Shown here piece after piece: positions 7,322-15,095 of a DNA stretch of 64,000 nucleotides. Within the stretch, counting starts at the first letter, position 1. Every line of letters begins with the position of its first letter. Under the pieces are notes generated by a model. It did no database searches, was not told the origin of the DNA, and saw only the letters and a list, made by a program, of their open reading frames with translations. The stretch comes from QHXW01 sp963768075 (GTDB lineage Bacteria; Acidobacteriota; Terriglobia; Bryobacterales; Bryobacteraceae). The stretch is from positions 1 to 64,000 of the forward strand of contig CAVYHD010000021.1 of assembly GCA_963768075.1 (NCBI GenBank), written 5' to 3'. Made by a program: the position numbers and the translations under genes.

Positions 7322-8440
7322 TCATTCTATCCATCCGCCGCCCAGAACCAAATCGCCATCATAAAAGACGGCGCCTGGCCGGGCGTAACGGCGCGCTGCG
7401 GCTCATCGAAATGAACTTCGACGCGGTCCGGTTGGGCGGTGGGATGGAGGGTCGCGGGGGCGGCTTCGTGCTTGTTGCGGATTTTGATTTGTGCTCGTGC
7501 GGGAGCCGCCAGGCCCGGCCATGAAATCCAGTTGACGCCTTCGCGGTCAGTCGCGCGCGCAGCAGTTGGTCATTCGAGCCGACAGTGACCCGCTGCGTGG
7601 CCGGCTCGGTTGCAATCACGTAGAGCGGTTCGCGCGCCAGCGATGCCCAGACCGCGCCGCTGCCCGACCGTAAAATGATGCACGCCGGAATGCTCGCCGA
7701 GCAAGCGTCCGTCGGTGGAGACGAACTCGCCGCGCTGTCTGCGCCGGCGCAATGCCCTTCGAGCGAAGATATGCATCGAGGAAGCGGCGTAATCGCCGTT
7801 GGGAACGAAGCAGATTTCCTGGCTATCCGGCTTGTCCGCAACGGCCAGGCCCATGCGTCGCGGCCAGCGCGCGGACCTCGGTCTTGTTCATCGCTCCCAA
7901 GCGGAAACTGCGTGCGGGCAAGCTGGCGCTGCGTCAGGCCGAAGAGAAAGTAAGTCTGGTCCTTGGCGAATCCGCGGACTTGCGCAACTCATAGCGGCCG
8001 GTTTCCGGGTCACGCGTGATGCGCGCATAGTGCCCGGTTGCGATTTGCGTCGGCGCCCACGCCATCCGCCATTTCGAGAAACTGATCGAACTTGATGAAG
8101 TTGTTGCAAAGCGTGCAAGGAATAGGCGTGCGGCCGGCCAGATATTCGGCGACGAACGGCTTCCACCACCTGGCGCTCGAACTGGCTCTCGAAGTTCACC
8201 ACGTAATAGGGGATGCCGAGATGTTCGGCCACACGCCGGGCGTCGTAGACGTCTTCGAGCGAGCAGCAACGGCCCGTGGCCCCGTCCGAGAGCCAGCTCG
8301 GGCAAGCGGCGCTGGTTCCAGAGCTGCATGGTGAGCCGACGACCGCGTGTCCCTGCGCGACGAGCATGGCCGCGACGGTCGAACTGTCCACGCCGCCGCT
8401 CATCGCAACCGCAATGGGTGGCAGGCTGGGACTCAGACAT
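7322..8440 (-). pseudogene. mnmA: tRNA 2-thiouridylase MnmA, heavily frameshifted
   Basis: MnmA thiolates U34 of tRNAs for Lys, Glu and Gln using sulfur from a cysteine desulfurase. Visible blocks in order, in changing frames, are the PP-loop AVAMSGGVDSSTVAAMLVAQ, then SLEDVYDARRVAEHLGIPYY, ATGHYARITRDPETGRYELR, VADKPDSQEICFVPNGDYAA, HSGVHHFTVGQRRGLGIA and the C-terminal FYDGDLVLGGGWI. The length from ATG 8440 to TGA 7322-7324 fits the ~360-residue family. I count several frame changes, the first near 8415, where one extra C separates the start from the PP-loop. The upstream neighbour is the desulfurase that would supply sulfur. An essential-type gene this scrambled but otherwise complete points to indel errors. 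Confidence 0.85.
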
Positions 8441-9604
8441 GGGCGTGCGCGCGGGAGACTTGCGGAGGTGCCGGACGGATCATCGACTGCGTCGATCAGC
8501 GCGTCGACCTGCTCAACGGTGTTCGAGCGGCCGAGCGAAAAGCGAATGCTGGCGCGGGCCCGCTCAGGCGTCAGGCCGATAGCGGTGAGAACGTGCGAGG
8601 GCTCGACCGCGCCGCTCGAGCAGGCCGCGCCCGTGGAAACCGCGAACCCTCGGAGATCGAGCGCGATCACCAGCGCTTCGCCTTCGATGCCATCGAAATA
8701 GATATCGGTCGTGTTGGGCGTGCGTGGCTCGCGACGCGCCGTTAGGTGCCTGTGTCGGGAATCCGCGCGAGAATGTCTGCCCTCCAGCCGATCCCGCAGC
8801 GCCGCTAAATCTCCGCCTGGCACGTTACAAGGTCGCGCGCGGCGATCTCGGCGGCGCAGCCCAGCGCCACGGCGCCGGGGACATTTTCGGTACCGGGGCG
8901 CCGCTCGCGTTCATGATGGCCGCCAAACAGGATCGAGATCCATGCGCGTGCCCTTGCGCACGAATAGCGCGCCCACGTCCCTTGGGAGCATAAATCTTGT
9001 GGCCGCTCAGGGAGTAGAGGTCGACGCCCAGCGCGCGCACGTCGACCGGAATTTTCCCAGCGCCTGCACGCCGTCGGAATGCAGATAGACGGCGGCTTCG
9101 CGCGTGATGCGCGCAATTTCCGCGATGGGCTGCACGGTTCCCAGCTCATTGTTGGCGTGCATCACGGAGACCAACATCGTGGATCGGGCCGCAGAGCCCG
9201 GCGGATATCGTCCGGGATCTACCACGCCCGTCGAGCCCACGCGAACGTACGTGACTGCGACGCCCTCGCGCTCTAGCTGGCGCGCAGGCGTTCAGCACCG
9301 CCGGATGCTCAATGGCCGTGGTCACGACGTGCTTTTGTGTTCGTTTCGAATGCCGCACCACGCCGAAAAGAGCCAGATTATCGGCCTCCGTGCCGCCGCT
9401 CGTGAACACGATGTCCTGCGGCTGGCAGCCCACCAGCGCCGCCGCTTGGCGGCGGGCCGTCTCCAGCCGCTGCTTGGCCAATTGCCCGAAATGGTGGATA
9501 CTGGACGCGTTACCGTACACTTCGGCCAGACACCCTAGCATGGCCTGAATAACTTCCGGCGAGACGGGCGTTGTCGCATTATGGTCGAAGTAATAACGCT
9601 CCAC
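8433..9604 (-). pseudogene. iscS: Cysteine desulfurase (NifS/IscS type), frameshifted
   Basis: PLP enzyme that converts cysteine to alanine and passes on persulfide sulfur. The N-terminal third is clean (MERYYFDHNATTPVSPEV, FTSGGTEADNLALFGVVRH). Later blocks come from different frames: SVMHANNELGTVQPIAEIAR, YLHSDGVQALGKF, LYSLSGHKIYAPKG with the PLP lysine, and STGAACSSGAVEPSHVL with the catalytic Cys. The probable end is a TGA at 8433-8435 that overlaps the mnmA start by a few bases. Total length suits ~390 residues. The partner gene mnmA downstream fits a tRNA thiolation role. At least four indels are needed to restore one frame. Confidence 0.85.
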
Positions 9605-9622
9605 TTTACTTCTATTTTAACA

Positions 9623-10434
9623 ATGCGCCATCCCGTTATTACTCTGACCACCGATTTCGGCCTGTCGGATCACTTCGCCGGCGTCATGAAGGGCGTGATT
9701 CTGGGAATCTGCCCCGCGGCCGCAGATCGTCGACATCAGCCATGAGATCGGCGCGTTCGCGCGTCGACCGAGGGCGCATTCTTGGTCGCGCAGGCTTACC
9801 GCTATTTCCCGCGCGGAACGGTGCACGTGGTGGTCGTCGACCCGGGAGTGGGCACTTCGCGCCGGCCGATTTTGGCTGGAAGCGGCCGGGCAGTGTTTCG
9901 TCGCGCCTGATAACGGCGTTCTCTCGATGGTATTATGCCCGCGAAAAACACAAGGTCCGGTGGATCACAGCCGAGAAAGTATTTTCTGAAGACCGTAAGC
10001 CGAACGTTTCAGGGCGCGATATCTTCGCCCGCGGTGGCAGCACACTGGCGCGCGGCATTGCTCCTGCGAAATGGGCAAGACAGTGGGGGATTACATGCGG
10101 CTGCATATTGAGAGGCCGTTGCGGACGGCGCGGCGTGGGTGGACCGGCGCCGTACTTAAGATCGATCGCTTCGGAAATTTGATCACGAACTTTCCCTGCG
10201 GAAGAATTTCCGGATCTGGAAAAACAGCCCGTTTGAAATGTCCGTCGGCCTCGAGCCGTTCATCGGCTGGCAAGGAGTTACGCGGAGTGCAAGCCTGGCG
10301 AGCTGTTTGTGATCGCGGGCAGTTCGGGCTATCTGGAGGTTTCCTCCAGCCAGGCTTCGGCGGCCAAAATGTTGGGCTGCGGGGCGGGTGCGCCGGTGGA
10401 ACTGCGAATTTATATGCGGCGGCGTAAAAGCTAA
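9623..10434 (+). pseudogene. SAM hydrolase / SAM hydroxide adenosyltransferase (DUF62), frameshifted
   Basis: Family that hydrolyses S-adenosylmethionine to adenosine and methionine. The start RHPVITLTTDFGLSDHFAGV with MKGVILGI is canonical. Other blocks in different frames are RGTVHVVVVDPGVGTSRRPI, APDNGVLS, GAVLKIDRFGNLITNFP and AGSSGYLEVSSSQASAA. The C-terminus would read VELRIYMRRR and stop if one G were added near 10425. The gene is divergent from the cysteine desulfurase with only 18 bp between start codons. Its end overlaps rsmD convergently. Multiple frame changes are present between 9715 and 10320. Confidence 0.78.
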
Positions 10435-10939
10435 GGACATTGTCGCCCTGCTTCAACATGCGCGATCGCTGAAACACGGCGAACGATTCCGGAAGCGCGA
10501 AGCGCACCGAGTGCTGCGCGATGACGAGTGCGGGCGGGTTTTCGCCTAACGCCTCGAATGCCGTCGCGTACTCGCCCTCGCGTTCGTATGGCGGATCAAG
10601 AAATACGATATCGGCTTTGTGGCGAGCAAGTGAGGATGCCGCCGGTGTAGTGACTAGGACGGCGCGATTTTCGATCCCGAGACTCGCCAGGTTTTCGCAA
10701 ATTACGCGAGTGGCATTATTGCTTCGTTCGATGAAGATCGCCTGGAGAGCGCCTCGGCTGAGGGCCTCAATACCCACGGCGCCCGTGCCGGCGTAAGCAT
10801 CCACGAAGACTGCGCCCACGACCTGCGCGCCCAGAATATCGAACAATGTTTCGCGGAGGCGATCCGGCGTGGGGCGCGTGGCCAGTCCGGGGATGGTTTT
10901 CAGGCGGCGCGAGCGAAATTCGCCGGCGATCACGCGCAC
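10410..10939 (-). CDS. rsmD: 16S rRNA (guanine966-N2)-methyltransferase RsmD
   Basis: SAM-dependent methyltransferase acting on 16S rRNA in the small subunit. Visible motifs are RVIAGEFRSRRLKTIPG, the substrate-binding TRPTPDRLRETLFDILG, the SAM site VFVDAYAGTGAVGIEALSRG and the catalytic FLDPPYE. It starts with GTG at 10939, directly after the recG TAA, so the two are one operon. As sequenced, the frame runs past the normal end to about 10091. One missing base in the GCC repeat near 10420 would restore the ending LSFYRRRI and a TAA at 10410-10412, giving the usual length. I give the restored end. Confidence 0.85.
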
Positions 10940-13039
10940 TTATCCCACCTCGACCAGCCCGAAGCGGCGCTGCCAATGGCCGTTCACGTACTCCATGGCT
11001 TGCGTCAATTCGGTGGGTGAGGGCGGTTTTTCGATGAACCCGGCCGCGGCGTTGCGGGCGACTTCCAGAATTTCCTGATCGCGCAGAATGTTAGCGATGC
11101 GCAGCGACGGCAGGCCCGACTGGCGCGTCCCGAAAAATTCGCCGGGACCGCGCAGCTTCAGGTCCATCTCCGCGATCTGGAAACCGTCGTTGGTGTCCAC
11201 CATGGTTCGAATGCGCTCGCGCGCTGCGTCGTTCACGCGCTCGGTGACCAGGATGCAGTAACTCTGCTCACCGCCCCGGCCCACGCGCCCGCGAAGCTGG
11301 TGCAGCTGCGCCAGACCGAAGCGCTCGGCCTGTTCGATCAGCATCACCGTCGCATTGGGTACGTCGACGCCGACCTCGATAACGGTCGTCGAGACCAGAA
11401 TCTGGATGCGGCCGCCCTTGAAGTCCTCCATCACCGCTTCTTTTTCGGGCGCGGGCAAGCGCCCGTGCAGCAGGCCGACTGACAGGTCGGGAAACACTTC
11501 ACGTGACAAGTGCACATGCATTTTCTCGGCTGCCTTCATCGCCTGCGTCTCCGATTCCTCGATCACGGGATATACCACGTAGGCCTGCCTGCCTTCGGTA
11601 ATTTGCTTCTTTATGAAGCTATACACGCGCTCGACGTGATCGGCGGTTACGTGTTTGGTGACGATCGGCTTTCGTCCGGGCGGGAGTTCATCGATGACCG
11701 AAACATCGAGATCTCCGTAGATGGTGAGCGCCAAAGTTCGCGGAATCGGCGTAGCGGTCATCACCAGAACGTCGGGATGAACTCCTTTGTCCGCCAGACC
11801 CAAGCGCTGCATGACGCCGAAACGGTGCTGCTCGTCGACGATGGCCAGTCCCAGGTTGCGGAATGCTACATTTTTTTCGAGTAAAGCGTGGGTGCCAACC
11901 GCTACGTTCACCAAACCCTCAGCCAGGAGTTTCTTGAGCTGCCCTTTCTCGCGATCGCTGAACGAGCCAGTGAGCAGGGCGACGACGTAGCCGAGCTTCG
12001 CGAGCAACGGTTTCAGATAGGAAAAATGCTGCGCCGCCAAAATCTCGGTTGGCGCGAGCATGGCGACTTGAAATCCATTCTCGATGGCGATAACCGCGGC
12101 CTCCGCGGCCACGATGGTCTTCCCACTGCCCACGTCTCCCTGGAGCAATCGATGCATGGGCCGGGGCGCGGACATATCGCGCGCGATCTCGCCGAGCACT
12201 CGCTTCTGCGCGCCGGTTGGCTTGAACGGCAGCATGGTCTTGATGCGCTCGCGCACGCCGTCGTTTAGCCGGAAGGCGATCCCCGTCTCCTCACGGGCTT
12301 TGCCGCGCCGCACGAATAGACCGCACTCGAGCCAAAAAAACTCTTCGAAGATCAGCCGGAACTGCGCCGGCGAGCGGAAAGCGTTCAGAAGGCTGAGATC
12401 GGAATCGGGCGGCGGGAAGTGCATTTGGCGGACCGCGGTCCAACGGTCGGCCAGCTTGAAGTGTTTGCGCAGGCTCTGAGGCAGCGGGTCGTCAAGTGGA
12501 GAGATCTGGCCGAGCGCCCGGTGCACGATTGTGCGGATAGCGCGCGTGTTGACTTTCGAGATCGCTTCGTAGACTGGAACTACGCGGCCGACATGCAGCG
12601 CCGCTTCGGCGTCGTCATCGTCTTCGGTCAGCAATTCGAACTCGGGATGCACCATCGCCAGCTCGCCGGTATAGCTATCGAATTCGATTTTGCCGAACAA
12701 GGCCAGCCGGCGGCCCGGCTCGAGCGTCTTCGCGAGATATTCGCCATGAAACCACTTGGCATGCAGCACTGCTCGCGAACTATCGGTGAATGAAGCTTCG
12801 AACAAGCCGAGATTGCGCCGCCGAAAGCCTACGACGCGCGCTGTCCGCACCTCCGCCACGACGGTCGCCATTTCACCGGGAGCGAGTTGTGCAATGGTCT
12901 TCATATTGCTCCGGTCCTCGTAGCGAAATGGGACGTAGGACAGTAGGTCCTCTACTGTGATCAGCCCCTTGGTCTCGAGCATTGCGGCGCGCGCCGGACC
13001 GACGCCTTTGACGTATGTGAGGGGGGTTGAGAGATCCAC
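10940..13039 (-). CDS. recG: ATP-dependent DNA helicase RecG
   Basis: A 699-residue helicase that remodels stalled replication forks and Holliday junctions. The N-terminal wedge/OB domain begins TPLTYVKGVGPARAAMLETK. The helicase core has LLQGDVGSGKTIVA (Walker A), IVDEQHRFGVMQR (DExH box), VMTATPIPRTLALTIYGDLD (motif III), and ATVMLIEQAERFGLAQLHQL with RGRVGRGGEQSYC (motifs V-VI). Length is normal for the family and the frame is intact. The stop codon abuts the rsmD GTG. A Gfo/Idh/MocA gene starts 18 bp away on the other strand, so the promoters must be very compact or overlap the coding sequence. Confidence 0.97.
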   Translation of the reverse strand: MDLSTPLTYVKGVGPARAAMLETKGLITVEDLLSYVPFRYEDRSNMKTIAQLAPGEMATVVAEVRTARVVGFRRRNLGLFEASFTDSSRAVLHAKWFHGEYLAKTLEPGRRLALFGKIEFDSYTGELAMVHPEFELLTEDDDDAEAALHVGRVVPVYEAISKVNTRAIRTIVHRALGQISPLDDPLPQSLRKHFKLADRWTAVRQMHFPPPDSDLSLLNAFRSPAQFRLIFEEFFWLECGLFVRRGKAREETGIAFRLNDGVRERIKTMLPFKPTGAQKRVLGEIARDMSAPRPMHRLLQGDVGSGKTIVAAEAAVIAIENGFQVAMLAPTEILAAQHFSYLKPLLAKLGYVVALLTGSFSDREKGQLKKLLAEGLVNVAVGTHALLEKNVAFRNLGLAIVDEQHRFGVMQRLGLADKGVHPDVLVMTATPIPRTLALTIYGDLDVSVIDELPPGRKPIVTKHVTADHVERVYSFIKKQITEGRQAYVVYPVIEESETQAMKAAEKMHVHLSREVFPDLSVGLLHGRLPAPEKEAVMEDFKGGRIQILVSTTVIEVGVDVPNATVMLIEQAERFGLAQLHQLRGRVGRGGEQSYCILVTERVNDAARERIRTMVDTNDGFQIAEMDLKLRGPGEFFGTRQSGLPSLRIANILRDQEILEVARNAAAGFIEKPPSPTELTQAMEYVNGHWQRRFGLVEVG

Positions 13040-13057
13040 CGAAAAATTCAGTGTACA

Positions 13058-14005
13058 ATGCCCAAAGTGAAATTCTATGTTCTTTGCTTCTCACTCTGTG
13101 CTGTTTGCGCGAACGCTGAGATCCGCCTCGGCATCATCGGCACCGATACGTCGCACGTTATTGCCTTCACGAAGATCTTGAATGATTCGAGCTCGCCTGA
13201 CTACGTTCCAGGCGCTCGTGTGGTGGCGGCATATAAGGGGGGCAGCCCGGACGTGGAGTCCAGCTACAAACGGGTGGATCAATTTGCCGAAGAGCTGAGA
13301 ACGAAATGGAAAGTTGAATTCGTTTCGGATATTTCCACGCTGTGCCGCAAGGTGGATGGCGTCCTGCTCGAAAGCGGGGATGGCCGAGTACACCTCGAGC
13401 AGGTCAAGCCTGTCCTTGCAGCGCACAAACCAGTCTTCATCGATAAGCCCCTGGCGTCAACACTCGCGGACGCCCGCGAAATTGCGCGTCTCGCCAAGGA
13501 AGCCAGCGTGCCGTGGTTCAGTTCTTCCAGCCTGCGATTTTCCGACCTCGCTGAGAGCCTGAAATTCCCAGACATCACGGGCGCCATCGCGTGGGGGCCT
13601 GGACCGCTCGAACCGCACCATCAGCTCGATCTCTCGTGGTACGCGGTGCATGCCGTCGAGCTGCTGTACACGCTGATGGGCCGGGGGTGCGAAGAGGTGT
13701 CGCGCACGTACACGCCCGATGCCGACGTGATGGTCGGCACGTGGGCCGGCGGCCGGTTGGGCACCGTTGAGGCGCTTCGGCCATACGGACATTTCGGCGC
13801 CGTGGTATTCCGGTCAGGCGAAAAAGTGAACCAGAGCGATCCGAAGGCGGCCGACAGCTACCGGCCGCTGGTGGTGGAGATCGTGAAATTCTTCGAAACC
13901 AGGCAGCCGCCGTTCCCAAATGAAGAGACGCTCGAAATGTTTGCGTTCATGGATGCCGCGCAGCGCAGCAAGGAAGCTGGCGGCGCGGCAATGAAACTAC
14001 GGTAA
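13058..14005 (+). CDS. Secreted Gfo/Idh/MocA-family oxidoreductase-like protein
   Basis: A 315-residue protein with a signal peptide (VKFYVLCFSLCAVCANA) followed by a Rossmann start IRLGIIGTDTSHVIAF and the family motif FIDKPLASTLADAREIA (~127-143). A C-terminal domain follows, with HHQLDLSWYAVHAVELLY. The family usually binds NAD(P) and acts on sugars or inositols. Export signals are common among Acidobacteriota and Planctomycetota members. The substrate cannot be read from sequence. The fabI gene follows after 5 bp, though no functional link is obvious. Confidence 0.82.
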   Translation: MPKVKFYVLCFSLCAVCANAEIRLGIIGTDTSHVIAFTKILNDSSSPDYVPGARVVAAYKGGSPDVESSYKRVDQFAEELRTKWKVEFVSDISTLCRKVDGVLLESGDGRVHLEQVKPVLAAHKPVFIDKPLASTLADAREIARLAKEASVPWFSSSSLRFSDLAESLKFPDITGAIAWGPGPLEPHHQLDLSWYAVHAVELLYTLMGRGCEEVSRTYTPDADVMVGTWAGGRLGTVEALRPYGHFGAVVFRSGEKVNQSDPKAADSYRPLVVEIVKFFETRQPPFPNEETLEMFAFMDAAQRSKEAGGAAMKLR

Positions 14006-14010
14006 CTCGA

Positions 14011-14778
14011 ATGCCTGGACTACTGGAAGGAAAGCTTGGCCTGATTTTGGGAATCGCCAACAAGTGGAGTCTGGCTTACGCGATCGCCCAGTCATTTTCG
14101 CGGGAAGGCGCTCGTCTGGTGCTCACGTATCTCGGTGAGCATCAGAAGAGCTCCGTCGAATCGCTGGCCGGCGGCTTGGGCGTCGACCGGATGGTGCCGT
14201 GTGACGTTACGAATGAAGAGGATCTCGCCGGCCTGACCGAGACGTTGCGCAATCTCGGCCGGCCGCTCGACGCGGTGGTCCACAGTCTGGCGTTCGCGAA
14301 CCGCGAGGATCTGAGCCGCCCGTTTGTCGAGACCGGGCGCGCGGGATTTTTGCTGGCCCAGGAAGTAAGCGCGTATTCGCTGGTGGCGGTGGCGCGCGCG
14401 GCAGCGCCGGCGATGACCGCGGGCGGTTCCATAACCACGCTGACCTATCTGGGCTCCACGCGCGTGGTGCCCAACTACAACGTCATGGGAGTGGCCAAGG
14501 CATCGCTCGAGGCGTCGGTACGGTACCTGGCAAACGATCTGGGACCCGCGAAAATTCGGGTAAACGCCATTTCGGCCGGCTTCGTCAAGACGGCTTCGTC
14601 GCGCGCGGTGAAAGATTCGTCGACGATGCTGGAGATAGCGGCGAGTCGTTCCCCGCTGCGGCGGAATACCGATCCCGCCGAGGTCGGCGACACGGCCGCA
14701 TTTCTGGCCAGCGATCTCGCCCGCGGAGTCACCGGAAACGTGCTGTTCGTTGACTCCGGAATGCAACTGATGGGCTAG
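14011..14778 (+). CDS. fabI: Enoyl-ACP reductase FabI
   Basis: A 255-residue short-chain dehydrogenase of the FabI branch that reduces trans-2-enoyl-ACP with NAD(P)H in fatty acid elongation. Visible are GLILGIANKWSLAYAIAQ (the FabI-type cofactor loop), VVHSLAFANREDLSRPF, the catalytic region TYLGSTRVVPNYNVMGVAKA with Tyr-x6-Lys, and the end RGVTGNVLFVDSGMQLMG. All are typical of FabI and not of FabG. Full length, intact frame. Confidence 0.95.
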   Translation: MPGLLEGKLGLILGIANKWSLAYAIAQSFSREGARLVLTYLGEHQKSSVESLAGGLGVDRMVPCDVTNEEDLAGLTETLRNLGRPLDAVVHSLAFANREDLSRPFVETGRAGFLLAQEVSAYSLVAVARAAAPAMTAGGSITTLTYLGSTRVVPNYNVMGVAKASLEASVRYLANDLGPAKIRVNAISAGFVKTASSRAVKDSSTMLEIAASRSPLRRNTDPAEVGDTAAFLASDLARGVTGNVLFVDSGMQLMG

Positions 14779-14780
14779 CG

Positions 14781-15089
14781 CTATTCGGCCTTCTCTGCCG
14801 GCGCCACAGGCACGGCTTTCGAAGGTGTGGTGGCGGCTTTCGAACCTGTCGCAGCGGCTTTCGCCGGTTTAATCGCCGGGGCTTCGAGCGGCTCCATGGC
14901 ACGCCGAATCATGAACATCACGTACAGAGCGAAGGCCAAAGCAATCAGCAGACAGGTCAGCAGCAAGAAAAGCCCGTCGACGCTCCCTGCCTGGCCCGAG
15001 GCAAGCAACCAGCCGGCGGCGATCAAAGACGCCAAAATCACTAAGCAACTGAAGGAAAAACAGAACCCGCGATCAGACATATCCACCAA
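14781..15089 (-). CDS. Small two-helix membrane protein with Ala/Lys-rich tail
   Basis: A 102-residue hypothetical protein. Residues ~10-32 (FSFSCLVILASLIAAGWLL) and ~38-60 (LFLLLTCLLIALAFALYVMF) are transmembrane helices. The C-terminal ~40 residues are a low-complexity cytoplasmic or periplasmic tail rich in Ala, Lys and Pro, with repeats such as KAAATGSKAATTPSKA. No known family. The ATG four codons in (MSDRGF) is an alternative start. It ends 3 bp from the convergent fabI. Confidence 0.65.
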   Translation of the reverse strand: MVDMSDRGFCFSFSCLVILASLIAAGWLLASGQAGSVDGLFLLLTCLLIALAFALYVMFMIRRAMEPLEAPAIKPAKAAATGSKAATTPSKAVPVAPAEKAE

Positions 15090-15095
15090 CAGATT

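Noticed and set aside
10091..10409. C-terminal extension of RsmD by about 110 residues
   Set aside because: The extension runs through the SAM hydrolase gene and disappears if one base is restored near 10420.
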